From: Wenyingzhuangia marina
Lineage (GTDB): Bacteria > Bacteroidota > Bacteroidia > Flavobacteriales > Flavobacteriaceae
Direction of reading: 5' to 3'
Assembly: GCF_900130035.1 (NCBI RefSeq)
Contig: NZ_FQXQ01000002.1
Span: forward strand, 643,964-707,963
DNA: 64,000 bases
Shown here in pieces: positions 23,477-32,494 of this stretch (its first letter is position 1; each line of letters opens with the position of its first letter). The position numbers and the translations under genes were made by a program. A model generated the notes under the pieces. That model did not search any database. It was not told the DNA's origin and saw only the letters and a program-made list of their open reading frames with translations.

Positions 23477-24325
23477 ATGATTGCGATACTCCAATTAATA
23501 AGATGGAAAAACTTGGTCTTAATTAATATCTGCCAAGTTGCTATTATTTGGAGTATCTATTCTTTATCACAAATTACCTTACCCGTATTTTTCTACCTCA
23601 TTTGTACTTTTTGTTTTGCAGCAAGTGGAAATATCATTAACGATATTTTTGATATTATTCCCGACGAAATTAACAAACCACACAAACTAATTGTAGGCAC
23701 TAAAATTTCTATAAAAAAAAGTTATATCGCCTATTACACATTCAATATCATTGGATTAATATTTGTTATATGGGCTAGCCTACTTCTAAACAATTATATC
23801 TTTTTTATTTATGGAGTTCCTGTCATGGTATTATTATTTTTCTATAGTAAATACTTAAAAGGAGTTCCTGTTGTTGGAAATATAATAATTGCTTGCTTCA
23901 CTAGTTTTTCCTTGTTGTTTTTTCTTATTTTAATTCCTAACTCTTTAGAACAAAAACAAATCATCATTACTCTTGCTTTGTTTGCTTTTTTAATAAATTG
24001 GACTAGAGAAATTGTTAAAGATATTGAAGATATTAAAGGAGATAAAAAGGCAAATTTAAATACACTCCCTATTTTAATAGGAACCAAACGTACATCAAAC
24101 ATTGCTAGAATAATTACCTTTTTTAGCCTTCTTTTTTTGATGATATTATTATATCTATCTGATAAAATATTCTTTAAAATTTACATTCTTATCACATTAA
24201 TACTGCCACTATCTTATATTTTTATTATCTTAAAAAAGAGTCAGAAAAAACACGACTTTTCAAAAATCAGTAAGATTCTTAAATTTATTATTGCTTTTGG
24301 AATTTTTACCATACTTTTTACTTAA
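23477..24325 (+). CDS. UbiA-family prenyltransferase, geranylgeranylglycerol-phosphate geranylgeranyltransferase-like
   Basis: This 282-residue integral membrane protein has about eight hydrophobic helices. The two Asp-rich prenyl-diphosphate/Mg motifs of the UbiA superfamily are visible: NDIFDIIPDEINKPHK near residue 55 and DIEDIKGDKKANLNTLP near residue 180. Flavobacterial members of this branch are usually annotated as geranylgeranylglycerol-phosphate geranylgeranyltransferases (the second ether-lipid step, known from archaea), but the in vivo substrate in Bacteroidota is not established by sequence. The ATG directly abuts the smpB stop. Maf follows after 15 bases. Confidence 0.85.
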   Translation: MIAILQLIRWKNLVLINICQVAIIWSIYSLSQITLPVFFYLICTFCFAASGNIINDIFDIIPDEINKPHKLIVGTKISIKKSYIAYYTFNIIGLIFVIWASLLLNNYIFFIYGVPVMVLLFFYSKYLKGVPVVGNIIIACFTSFSLLFFLILIPNSLEQKQIIITLALFAFLINWTREIVKDIEDIKGDKKANLNTLPILIGTKRTSNIARIITFFSLLFLMILLYLSDKIFFKIYILITLILPLSYIFIILKKSQKKHDFSKISKILKFIIAFGIFTILFT

Positions 24326-24340
24326 ACATAAAACAAGTAC

Positions 24341-24916
24341 ATGCTACAAGATATCCTTAAAAACTATAAAGTTATTTTAGGTTCTAAATCACCTAGAAGA
24401 AAACAATTCTTAGAAGATTTAAACATTTCATTTGAAAGCAGAACCATCGATAGTCAGGAAATTTATCCTCATCATTTTAAAGCAGAAGAAATTACTGAAT
24501 TTTTAGCCGAATTTAAATCTAACGCCATTCATTTAGAAGATGATGAATTACTAATTACTGCCGACACCATTGTATGGTCTAACAATAAAGCTTTAGAAAA
24601 ACCCAAAAACAATCTTGATGCTTTTAAAATGTTAGAAGAATTATCTAACAATAGTCACGAAGTAATTACCTCTGTTTGTATTGCAACTACAAAAAAGACC
24701 AAAGTATTTACAGACAAAACCACCGTGTACTTTAAAGAACTAACTCCTAAAGAGATTAATTACTATATTGAGAATTATAAACCTTTTGATAAAGCAGGTA
24801 GTTATGGAATTCAAGAATGGATTGGTTTGATTGGCGTTACCAAAATTGAAGGTAGTTATGCTAATGTGGTCGGTTTACCTGTACAAAAGTTATATAAAGA
24901 GCTTAAAAACTTTTAA
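24341..24916 (+). CDS. maf: Maf nucleoside-triphosphate pyrophosphatase
   Basis: Maf proteins hydrolyse non-canonical or regular nucleoside triphosphates to monophosphates and limit misincorporation. Diagnostic motifs are ILGSKSPRRKQFLEDL near residue 13-28, the ITADTIVW segment with the catalytic acidic residue near residue 70, the EVITSVCIAT strand, and FDKAGSYGIQEWIG near residue 148. The length of 191 residues is normal. The gene belongs to the smpB-prenyltransferase run. The historical name 'septum formation inhibitor' applies to overexpression phenotypes and is not needed for the function. Confidence 0.93.
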   Translation: MLQDILKNYKVILGSKSPRRKQFLEDLNISFESRTIDSQEIYPHHFKAEEITEFLAEFKSNAIHLEDDELLITADTIVWSNNKALEKPKNNLDAFKMLEELSNNSHEVITSVCIATTKKTKVFTDKTTVYFKELTPKEINYYIENYKPFDKAGSYGIQEWIGLIGVTKIEGSYANVVGLPVQKLYKELKNF

Positions 24917-24944
24917 TATAATTCCTGTAACCATATAAAATTAT

Positions 24945-24952
24945 TACTTTTG
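24945..24952 (+). promoter_or_regulatory. -7 element of the transketolase half gene
   Basis: TACTTTTG matches TAnnTTTG, 27 bases before the ATG at 24980. It suggests the gene has its own promoter and is not only read through from maf. No clear -33 element is seen. Confidence 0.4.
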
Positions 24953-24979
24953 CCGACAATTAAATGTTAGAACTGTAAA

Positions 24980-25951
24980 ATGAAAAAATACACATACACA
25001 GAGAAAAAAGATACTCGTTCAGGTTTTGGTACTGGTTTAGCTCATTTAGGGAGAACAAATCCTAATGTAGTAGCATTATGTGCCGATTTAATTGGTTCAT
25101 TAAAAATGGATGAATTTATCAAAGAAAATCCTGAAAGATTTTTCCAAATTGGTATTGCAGAAGCTAACATGATGGGAATTGCTGCTGGTTTAACTATTGG
25201 AGGAAAAATTCCTTTTACAGGAACTTTTGCTGCTTTCTCTACTGGTCGTGTTTACGATCAAATTAGACAGTCTATTGCTTATTCTGATAAAAACGTAAAA
25301 ATTTGTGCTTCTCATGCTGGTTTAACACTAGGAGAAGATGGAGCAACTCACCAAATTTTAGAAGATTTAGGATTGATGAAAATGATTCCTGGAATGACAG
25401 TAATCAATACTTGTGACTTCAATCAAACCGAAGCTGCAACTATTGCAATTGCAGAGCATGAAGGACCTGTTTACTTACGTTTTGGTAGACCTGTAGTACC
25501 TATTTTTATGCCTAAGTTTACTGATACTGAAAACGAAAACAAATTTGTTATTGGTAAAGGTATTCAAATGACTGAAGGAAATGATGTAACAATTGTTGCC
25601 ACAGGACATTTAGTTTGGGAAGCGTTACAAGCTTCTGAAGCATTAGAAAAAGAAGGAATTACTGCAGAAGTAATTAACATACATACCATTAAACCTTTAG
25701 ATGAGGAATTGATTTTAAAATCTATTGCTAAAACAGGATGTGTTGTTACTGCAGAAGAACACAATATTATTGGAGGTTTAGGAGAAAGTGTTGCTAGAAC
25801 ATTGGCATTAAACAATCCAGTTCCACAAGAATTTGTTGGTACTCAAGATACTTTTGGAGAATCTGGTACTCCAGCTCAATTAATGGAAAAATATAATTTA
25901 AATGCTGCTGCAATTGTTGCTGCATCTAAAAAAGTGATTAAAAGAACCTAG
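24980..25951 (+). CDS. Transketolase C-terminal subunit (split transketolase)
   Basis: This 323-residue protein covers the pyrimidine-binding (PYR) and C-terminal domains of transketolase: DTRSGFGTGLAHLGRTNPNVV, the catalytic-type FFQIGIAEANMMGIAAGL segment carrying the conserved Glu that activates TPP, FTGTFAAFSTGRVYDQIRQS, CASHAGLTLGEDGATHQ, and VYLRFGRP. The TPP/Mg-binding N-terminal domain (GDG...N motif) is absent. Split transketolases work as two-chain enzymes in the pentose-phosphate pathway, so a partner gene must exist elsewhere, because no N-terminal half lies upstream or downstream in the window. Confidence 0.9.
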   Translation: MKKYTYTEKKDTRSGFGTGLAHLGRTNPNVVALCADLIGSLKMDEFIKENPERFFQIGIAEANMMGIAAGLTIGGKIPFTGTFAAFSTGRVYDQIRQSIAYSDKNVKICASHAGLTLGEDGATHQILEDLGLMKMIPGMTVINTCDFNQTEAATIAIAEHEGPVYLRFGRPVVPIFMPKFTDTENENKFVIGKGIQMTEGNDVTIVATGHLVWEALQASEALEKEGITAEVINIHTIKPLDEELILKSIAKTGCVVTAEEHNIIGGLGESVARTLALNNPVPQEFVGTQDTFGESGTPAQLMEKYNLNAAAIVAASKKVIKRT

Positions 25952-25972
25952 TTTTTTTTAATCAATCATTAT

Positions 25973-26003
25973 AAAAAAGGCATCCAATTTGGATGCCTTT
26001 TTT
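25973..26003. terminator. Bidirectional terminator between transketolase and dps
   Basis: AAAAAAGGCATCC pairs with GGATGCCTTTTTT around a short AATTT loop. It can stop both convergent genes. Confidence 0.87.
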
Positions 26004-26024
26004 GTTTTAACTAGTCTTTAATGA

Positions 26025-26492
26025 TTAACCTAACCAAGCATTTAACATCCATAAAGTTTTTTCTTGTTCACTCACAAAATCACTAATCATAGCATTGGTT
26101 CCTTCATCATCTGCTTCATCAGAAACAATTAATAATTTTCTTTCTATTTCCAACAACTGTTTATAGCCTGTTACCACTAAATTAACAGCCTCAATATCAT
26201 TGGTAATATTCTTCCCTACTTCAATTTTAGAAGTTTCTAAATAATCTGTAAAAGTATGTAAAGGGGTACCTCCTAAAGTTAAAATTCGTTCTGCTATTTC
26301 ATCAATTTTTAATTGAGAGTCAGTGTAATATTCCTCAAACTTTACATGTAATTCAAAAAAGTTTTTCCCTTTAATATTCCAATGTAAACCTCTTAAATTT
26401 TGATAATGAATTTGAAAATTCGCCAACAAATCATTTAAGTTATCTATAATTTTATTAGCACTTTTTGTTTCTATACCTACTAATGTTTTCAT
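26025..26492 (-). CDS. dps: Dps-type ferritin-like DNA-protection protein
   Basis: Dps forms 12-subunit shells that oxidise ferrous iron with hydrogen peroxide and store it, protecting DNA. The inter-subunit ferroxidase ligands are all present with the E. coli spacing of 12, 15 and 4 residues: H37 (GLHWNIKG), H49, D64 and E68 (KIDEIAERI). The length is 155 residues with four-helix composition. The N-terminus has only a short extension without many lysines, so direct DNA binding is uncertain. It is transcribed divergently from oxyR with 112 bases between, a natural peroxide-response arrangement. Confidence 0.95.
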   Translation of the reverse strand: MKTLVGIETKSANKIIDNLNDLLANFQIHYQNLRGLHWNIKGKNFFELHVKFEEYYTDSQLKIDEIAERILTLGGTPLHTFTDYLETSKIEVGKNITNDIEAVNLVVTGYKQLLEIERKLLIVSDEADDEGTNAMISDFVSEQEKTLWMLNAWLG

Positions 26493-26604
26493 AATATAAA
26501 ATTTTTATTATGCTTCAAAATTATAAGGAATTAAGAAGTTAAATCTATAATTATAATTGATAATTTTAATATCTTTATAAATAATATCGATACACCTCTG
26601 TTTT
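26493..26604. promoter_or_regulatory. Shared dps/oxyR regulatory region
   Basis: For dps, the minus strand has TAATTTTG (26516-26523), a perfect -7 box. For oxyR, TATCTTTA near 26570 is a one-mismatch -7 box. Between them lies the AT palindrome TATAATTATA (26546-26555) within TCTATAATTATAATTGATA, in the right place for a dimeric activator. It does not match a textbook OxyR site closely enough to be called one. Confidence 0.45.
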
Positions 26605-27549
26605 ATGACCATTACACAATTAAAATACGTATTAGCTGTAGCAAAATATCAAAATTTCACCACCGCTTCAGAGCACTGTTTTGTAACTCAACCTACTTTA
26701 AGTATGCAAATACATAAACTGGAAGAATCACTAGACATTCAAATTTTTAATAGAAATAAAAAACCTATTGAACTTACTGATGTTGGTAAAAAAATAGTAG
26801 CACAAGCTAAAATTATTGTGAATGAAAGTAATAGAATTACTGATATTGTAGATCAAGAAAAAGGATACATTGGTGGAGAGTTTAGAATTGGAATTATTCC
26901 TACCATTATGCCTAGTTTACTGCCTTTATTTCTAAAGAACTTTAATAAAAAATATCCAAAAGTAGAATTGGTAATTAACGAGTTAACAACTGCAGAAATT
27001 ATTCAAAAGCTTAAAGATGGATATTTAGATGCTGCCATTGCTGCGACTCCTTTAAACGATGATAGTATTGTAGAATCACCTATGTATTACGAGCCGTTTA
27101 TTGCTTTAGTGAATCCAAACCACAGATTACATAACGAGAAATTTATTGATCCCCAAGATCTTAGTTTAGATGATTTGTTATTATTAGAAGATGGACATTG
27201 CTTTAAGGAAAGTGTCTTAAACATTTGTAGCTCATTAAGTCCAAATTCAAAAAAACAATTTGCCCTTCAAAGTGGAAGTTTTAATACCTTAATTAAACTG
27301 ACCAAAGAAGGAATGGGAATGACACTTTTGCCTTATTTACATTCCTTAGATTTAAATAGTGAAGACAAAAATTTAATTCGTGAGTTCAAAAAACCTTATC
27401 CTGCTAGAGAAGTTAGTATGATTTATCATAAATCTGAACTTAAACTACAATTGATCAATGCTTTAAAAGATGAAATATCAGGTGTTATTAGAGGACTTAT
27501 TGCATTTACCGATGTAGATATTATCAGTCCTTTAAAATCTGTAAATTAA
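26605..27549 (+). CDS. oxyR: Peroxide-sensing LysR-type regulator OxyR
   Basis: OxyR senses hydrogen peroxide by forming an intramolecular disulfide and then activates defence genes. The 314-residue protein has a LysR winged helix (residues 1-60, LKYVLAVAKYQNFTTASEHC, TQPTLSMQIHKLEESL) and a periplasmic-binding-like sensor domain. In LEDGHCFKESVLNIC the cysteines are C199 and C208, the same numbers and spacing as the redox pair of E. coli OxyR. This distinguishes it from generic LysR regulators. Its divergent neighbour is dps, a classic OxyR target, which supports the assignment and suggests direct control of dps. Confidence 0.95.
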   Translation: MTITQLKYVLAVAKYQNFTTASEHCFVTQPTLSMQIHKLEESLDIQIFNRNKKPIELTDVGKKIVAQAKIIVNESNRITDIVDQEKGYIGGEFRIGIIPTIMPSLLPLFLKNFNKKYPKVELVINELTTAEIIQKLKDGYLDAAIAATPLNDDSIVESPMYYEPFIALVNPNHRLHNEKFIDPQDLSLDDLLLLEDGHCFKESVLNICSSLSPNSKKQFALQSGSFNTLIKLTKEGMGMTLLPYLHSLDLNSEDKNLIREFKKPYPAREVSMIYHKSELKLQLINALKDEISGVIRGLIAFTDVDIISPLKSVN

Positions 27550-27605
27550 AATTGTACATCATATTTTAATTTTATATCTTAAAATACCTTATTAAATTAT
27601 AAATA

Positions 27606-29381
27606 ATGCAATCTGTAACTAGGATTTTTGATTTTCCAATTTATCAGCTAGAAAGTCTACCATTAAAAAAAGCATTCACTACAAAATACAACGGTGAATG
27701 GATTTCTGTTTCTACTCAAGAATTTATTGAGCAATACAATTATGCTTCAAAAGGATTGTTAGAATTAGGTATTGAAAAAAATGACAAAATTGCCATTATT
27801 TCATCTAACAACAGAACTGAATGGAATATTTTAGACATGGCTATTCTACAAACAGGTGCTCAAAGCGTGCCTATTTATCCTACTATCTCCGCTTCTGATT
27901 ATGAGTATGTTTTAAATCATTCGGAAGCCATTTACTGTTTTGTTTCTGATACTGAAGTCTTAGAAAAAGTAAACTTAATTAAAGATAAAACAGCTATTAA
28001 AGAAGTATATTCTTTTAATGAAATTGAAGGAGTCAAAAACTGGAAAGAAATCATTGAACTTGGTAAAAAATCAGACAAGGACCAATTATTAGAAGACCGA
28101 AAAAATAGTATTATAACTACTGACTTAGCTACACTTATTTATACTTCTGGAACTACTGGAAAACCTAAAGGAGTAATGTTAAGTCACCAAAACTTAGTAT
28201 CAAACACTATTGACAGTTCTCCTAGAGTACCTCTTAAAAGAGGAGAAAGCAAAGCTTTGAGTTTTTTACCTGTTTGTCATGTATTTGAAAGAATGATTTT
28301 ATACTTATATATATATGAAAGTATTGAAATCTACTTTGCAGAATCTATTGAGAAAGTTAGTGAAAATCTAAAAGAGGTAAAGCCAAATATTATGACTGGA
28401 GTACCTCGTTTGTATGAAAAAGTATATGATAAAATTTATGCAAAAGGTCATGAGTTATCTGGAATTAAAAAAACCTTATTTTATTGGGCGGTTGACTTAG
28501 GTTTAAAATATGAACCTTTTGGTGCCAATGGTTGGTGGTATGAATTTCAGTTAAAAATTGCTAGAAAATTAATTTTTAGCAAATGGAGAGAGGCTCTTGG
28601 TGGAAATTTAAGCACCTTGGTTTCTGGTAGTGCTGCTTTACAACCAAGATTGGCTAGAGTTTTTGCTGCTGCAGAAATGACTATTTTAGAAGGTTATGGA
28701 TTAACCGAAACTTCTCCTGTAATTGCCGTTAACGACATTAAAAACAAAGCTTTTAAAATAGGAACCGTAGGAAAACCTATTGATCATGTAGAGGTAAAAA
28801 TAGCAGATGATGGTGAGATTTTAGTAAAAGGTCCCAACGTAATGTTAGGTTACTATAAAGATCCAGAAAAAACAGAAAGTGTTATGACTGGTAAATATTT
28901 TCATACCGGAGATATTGGAGAGTTAGATCGTGATGGTTTCTTAAAAATTACCGATCGTAAAAAAGAAATTTTTAAAACCTCAGGTGGTAAATATATTGTC
29001 CCTACTATTTTAGAAAACAATTTAAAACAATCTAAGTTTATAGAACAAATTATGGTGATTGGCGAGGGTGAAAAAATGCCTGCAGCTCTTATTCAACTTA
29101 ATTTTGATTTTATGAGAGATTGGTGTAAAATTAAGAATATACCTGATGTAGACACCAATGAAAAACTAATTCATAACCCTTTGGTTATTGACAGAATACA
29201 TCAAGAAATACAAGTTTGCAATCAAAAATTTGGAAATTGGGAACAAATTAAAAGATTTGAGTTAACTCCTGATGAATGGAGTATTGATGGAGGTCATTTA
29301 ACACCAACCATGAAGGTAAAACGTAAAATTGTTTTAGAAATTTATAAAGATTTATACGAAAAAATATACGGAATTCGTTAA
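27606..29381 (+). CDS. Long-chain acyl-CoA synthetase (AMP-binding)
   Basis: This 591-residue ANL-superfamily ligase activates fatty acids to acyl-CoA via acyl-AMP. The P-loop-like motif LIYTSGTTGKPKGVMLSH lies near residue 178. FLPVCHVFERM, EGYGLTETSPV, and the hinge/adenylate segment YFHTGDIGELDRDGFLKITDRKK follow, and the C-terminal lysine region TPTMKVKRK is present. The long linker and the ETSPVIAVN motif resemble the bacterial/eukaryotic long-chain ligases (FAA1-like) more than acetyl-CoA synthetases. It is next to but not clearly regulated with oxyR. The last four bases overlap the end of the convergent phosphoesterase gene. Confidence 0.92.
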   Translation: MQSVTRIFDFPIYQLESLPLKKAFTTKYNGEWISVSTQEFIEQYNYASKGLLELGIEKNDKIAIISSNNRTEWNILDMAILQTGAQSVPIYPTISASDYEYVLNHSEAIYCFVSDTEVLEKVNLIKDKTAIKEVYSFNEIEGVKNWKEIIELGKKSDKDQLLEDRKNSIITTDLATLIYTSGTTGKPKGVMLSHQNLVSNTIDSSPRVPLKRGESKALSFLPVCHVFERMILYLYIYESIEIYFAESIEKVSENLKEVKPNIMTGVPRLYEKVYDKIYAKGHELSGIKKTLFYWAVDLGLKYEPFGANGWWYEFQLKIARKLIFSKWREALGGNLSTLVSGSAALQPRLARVFAAAEMTILEGYGLTETSPVIAVNDIKNKAFKIGTVGKPIDHVEVKIADDGEILVKGPNVMLGYYKDPEKTESVMTGKYFHTGDIGELDRDGFLKITDRKKEIFKTSGGKYIVPTILENNLKQSKFIEQIMVIGEGEKMPAALIQLNFDFMRDWCKIKNIPDVDTNEKLIHNPLVIDRIHQEIQVCNQKFGNWEQIKRFELTPDEWSIDGGHLTPTMKVKRKIVLEIYKDLYEKIYGIR

Positions 29382-29872
29382 GCACGTTTTCCTAATTCTA
29401 TCACTTCTAAATTGGTAATTTCTCCTTTTACAATTTCAAAGCGCAGCATAGTCCTTACCTGATGAAATCCGTGTTTACCTGCCGCTCCTGGATTCATGTG
29501 TAACAATTGTAATTTCTGATCATATTGAACTTTTAAAATATGTGAATGCCCACTAATAAATAATTTTGGTGGGTTTTCTTTTATCATCTCTTTTATTCTT
29601 GGATTGTATTTATTTGGATAGCCACCAATATGAGTCATCCAAACATCTAATCCATCAACCACAAACCGATTGTCTAAAGGAAATTCTGCTCTTGCTTCAG
29701 TCCCATCAATATTTCCATAAACCGCTCGTAACGGTTTTATTTTTTTTATAGTATCTGTCACATCAATTTCTCCAATATCTCCAACATGCCAAACCTCATC
29801 AGCCAATTTTACATATTTTAAAATTGTTTCGTCTAAATAACTATGCGTATCAGAAAGTAATAATATTTTCAT
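29378..29872 (-). CDS. YfcE/MJ0936-type metallophosphodiesterase
   Basis: This 164-residue calcineurin-like phosphoesterase has a complete set of metal-binding motifs: SDTHS (D8, H10), the GDIGEID loop, AVYGNIDG with the conserved Asn, MTHIGGYP, and SGHSHI near the C-terminus. Small proteins of this type (YfcE, MJ0936) hydrolyse phosphodiesters with two metal ions. The physiological substrate is not known. It is convergent with the acyl-CoA ligase gene and shares four bases with it. Confidence 0.9.
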   Translation of the reverse strand: MKILLLSDTHSYLDETILKYVKLADEVWHVGDIGEIDVTDTIKKIKPLRAVYGNIDGTEARAEFPLDNRFVVDGLDVWMTHIGGYPNKYNPRIKEMIKENPPKLFISGHSHILKVQYDQKLQLLHMNPGAAGKHGFHQVRTMLRFEIVKGEITNLEVIELGKRA

Positions 29873-29982
29873 AGTTACAAAAATCGATATTTTTATTCAA
29901 TTTCATCAGCATTCTTACTCTATAGTTTATGTTGATTGTAACCCCATAATTCAATACCTTTATACTCTAAAAAAACAAACAA

Positions 29983-30735
29983 TTGAGGTACTTTGCAGAA
30001 CTCTCTTATTTAGGTAAAAATTATCACGGATGGCAAATACAACCAAACGCCATTAGTGTGCAAGAAGTGGTACAAAAAAGCCTCTCTACAATACTAAGAA
30101 CTCCCATAGAAGTGGTCGCTGCTGGTAGAACCGATGCAGGAGTACATGCTTCACAAATGTTTATTCATTTTGATACTGAGGTAAATATAGATTCTGAGGT
30201 GTACTGTTATAAAATGAATGCTTTGTTACCAGATGATATTGTATTTCATAAAATATTTCCAGTAAACAAAGAAGCACACACTCGTTTTGATGCTATTAAA
30301 AGGAGTTACGAATATCGAATTTTGTTAGGAAGAAGTCCTTTTACGATTGATACGGAATGGCAAATAAATCAACAATTAAATATTGATGCCATGAACCAAG
30401 CCGCTAAATATTTATTAGATTTTACTGATTTTAAATGTTTTTCTAGATCTAAAACAGATGTAAGAACTTATAATTGTGATATTACCAGAGCAGAGTTTGT
30501 AGTAAACGGAAATCAATTGGTGTTTCACATTTCTGCTGATAGATTTTTAAGAAACATGGTTCGTGCTATTGTTGGCACATTATATGCGGTTGGACTTGGC
30601 AAAATGATGCCTGAAACAATTAAAGAAATTATTAACAGTAAAGAAAGATCCAATGCGGGTGCTTCTGCCCCAGCCCATGGTCTTTTTTTAACTGAAATTA
30701 TATATCCTGAAAACATTAAGAATGTCAACGAATAA
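29983..30735 (+). CDS. truA: tRNA pseudouridine(38-40) synthase TruA, TTG start
   Basis: TruA isomerises uridines 38-40 in the anticodon arm. The protein has the family start RYFAELSYLGKNYHGWQIQP, the catalytic aspartate D51 in AAGRTDAGVHA, RFDAIKRSYEYRI, and the C-terminal FLRNMVRAIVGTLYAVG. The length of 250 residues is normal. The start codon is TTG at 29983: an in-frame TAA lies 15 bases upstream at 29968-29970 with no ATG or GTG between, and the first residues match the family start exactly. The gene end overlaps the start of the ABC exporter by 14 bases, so translation is probably coupled. Confidence 0.95.
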   Translation: MRYFAELSYLGKNYHGWQIQPNAISVQEVVQKSLSTILRTPIEVVAAGRTDAGVHASQMFIHFDTEVNIDSEVYCYKMNALLPDDIVFHKIFPVNKEAHTRFDAIKRSYEYRILLGRSPFTIDTEWQINQQLNIDAMNQAAKYLLDFTDFKCFSRSKTDVRTYNCDITRAEFVVNGNQLVFHISADRFLRNMVRAIVGTLYAVGLGKMMPETIKEIINSKERSNAGASAPAHGLFLTEIIYPENIKNVNE

Positions 30736-32494
30736 AAAAATAAAAGTACTCGACGTAAATATTTTCAGTCGAATTATGAGTTATGCCATGGCATATAAAG
30801 GCTTGTTTATTTTTACAAGTATTTTCTCTATTGGTTTGGCTGGTGTTTCTGCGCTTAGACCTTATTTAATTATTAATGGAATTGACAGGTTTGTTTACAC
30901 CAAAACTGAAGAAGGTTTTTTTAATTTTGTAATTCTTATTTTAATTGCACTAATTGCTGAAGTTTTACTGCAATTGTGTTTTATATATCTAGCCAATCTT
31001 TTAGGTCAGAGTGTTATTAAAGATATTAGAACAAAACTTTTTAAACATATTTTAAGATTTAACATGGCCTATTTTAACAACTCATCTGTTGGTAGAATGG
31101 TAACTAGAGTAGTTTCTGATGTAGAAACCATTGCTCAATTTTTTAGCCAAGGATTGTTTATGATTGTGAATGATATCCTTAAAATGTTTGTTATTGCTGT
31201 AGTAATGTTAGTTTTAAATTGGAAATTGGCTTTGATTGCTTTTGTAGTATTACCTGTCTTAATTTATGCGACCAAAGTTTTTCAAAAAGCTATTAAAACT
31301 GCTTTTCAAGAAGTACGTATTCAAGTAGCCAACTTAAACGGTTTTGTGCAAGAAAGAGTAACCGGAATGAAAATTGTTCATCTATTTAACAGAGAAGATA
31401 TTGAATATCAGAAGTTTCAAGAAATCAATAAAAAGCACAGAACGGCACACATTAAAACGGTTTGGTATTTTTCTATTTTCTATCCAATCGCCGAAGTTTT
31501 ATCCTCCATTGCAGTAGGATTAATTGTTTGGTTTGGAGGAAGAGAATTGGCAGAAAGCAACAATGTTACTGCGGGAGAAATTATTGGTTTTATTATGATG
31601 ACAGAAATGCTGTTTAGACCCTTAAGACAAATTGCTGATAAATTTACCACCTTACAAATGGGGATGGTAGCAGGAGACAGAGTGTTTGAAATTATGGATA
31701 CCAAAAGTCATATTGATGCACAAGGAACTTTTAAACCTAAAAACATTAAAGGGGATATTGATTTTAAAGATGTTGTTTTTAGTTATTTAAAAGATGAAAA
31801 AATACTAAAAGGAATTTCCTTTAATGTAAAACAAGGAGAAACCATTGCCATTGTTGGAGCCACTGGTGCTGGTAAATCAACAATAATAAATCTAATCAAT
31901 CGTTTTTACGATATTGACAGTGGAACTATTATGATAGATGGAACTCCTATTAAAGAGTACGATTTAAACTTTTTAAGAAACGAAATTGCTATTGTTTTGC
32001 AAGATGTATTCTTGTTTTCTGATAGCATTAAAAATAACATCAGTTTACAAAAAGAAGAAATCACTTTACAAGAAATTAAGGCTGCTGCCCAACAAATAGG
32101 AATTGAAGAATTTGTAGAAAGTTTACCTGGTGGGTTTGAATACAACGTTAAAGAACGTGGTGTAATGCTTTCATCTGGACAAAGACAATTAATTGCTTTT
32201 TTAAGAGCTTATGTATCTAATCCAAGTATTTTAATTTTAGACGAAGCCACTTCTTCTATCGATTCACACTCCGAACAAATGATTCAGTTTGCCATTGATA
32301 AAATTACAGAAGGAAGAACTAGTATTGTAATTGCCCATCGTTTGGCAACTGTTAAAAATGCAGATAGAATTATTGTATTAGATCAAGGACATATAGTAGA
32401 AGAAGGAACACATCAGGAATTATTAAATACGACTGATGGATTCTATAAAAACTTATACGACAAACAATTCGCTAACCAACAAATTGCCTCATAA
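30722..32494 (+). CDS. ABC exporter half-transporter (MsbA/MdlB-like)
   Basis: This 590-residue fused permease-ATPase has an N-terminal six-helix exporter domain (about 25-320, with the GRMVTRVVSDVETIAQFF intracellular-loop segment) and a C-terminal ABC ATPase (Walker A VGATGAGKST near residue 379, Walker B LILDEATSSID, H-loop VIAHRL). The signature is LSSGQRQ, not LSGGQ, which is often seen in one member of heterodimeric MdlA/MdlB-type exporters. No partner half is adjacent, so homodimer or remote partner are both possible. Substrate is unknown, with lipids or drugs typical for the family. It overlaps truA by 14 bases and ridA by one. Confidence 0.9.
   Translation: MSTNKKIKVLDVNIFSRIMSYAMAYKGLFIFTSIFSIGLAGVSALRPYLIINGIDRFVYTKTEEGFFNFVILILIALIAEVLLQLCFIYLANLLGQSVIKDIRTKLFKHILRFNMAYFNNSSVGRMVTRVVSDVETIAQFFSQGLFMIVNDILKMFVIAVVMLVLNWKLALIAFVVLPVLIYATKVFQKAIKTAFQEVRIQVANLNGFVQERVTGMKIVHLFNREDIEYQKFQEINKKHRTAHIKTVWYFSIFYPIAEVLSSIAVGLIVWFGGRELAESNNVTAGEIIGFIMMTEMLFRPLRQIADKFTTLQMGMVAGDRVFEIMDTKSHIDAQGTFKPKNIKGDIDFKDVVFSYLKDEKILKGISFNVKQGETIAIVGATGAGKSTIINLINRFYDIDSGTIMIDGTPIKEYDLNFLRNEIAIVLQDVFLFSDSIKNNISLQKEEITLQEIKAAAQQIGIEEFVESLPGGFEYNVKERGVMLSSGQRQLIAFLRAYVSNPSILILDEATSSIDSHSEQMIQFAIDKITEGRTSIVIAHRLATVKNADRIIVLDQGHIVEEGTHQELLNTTDGFYKNLYDKQFANQQIAS

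Noticed and set aside
26540..26590. Canonical OxyR box between dps and oxyR
   Set aside because: The AT-rich dyad does not show the ATAG/CTAT quarter-site spacing, so it is reported only as a possible site.
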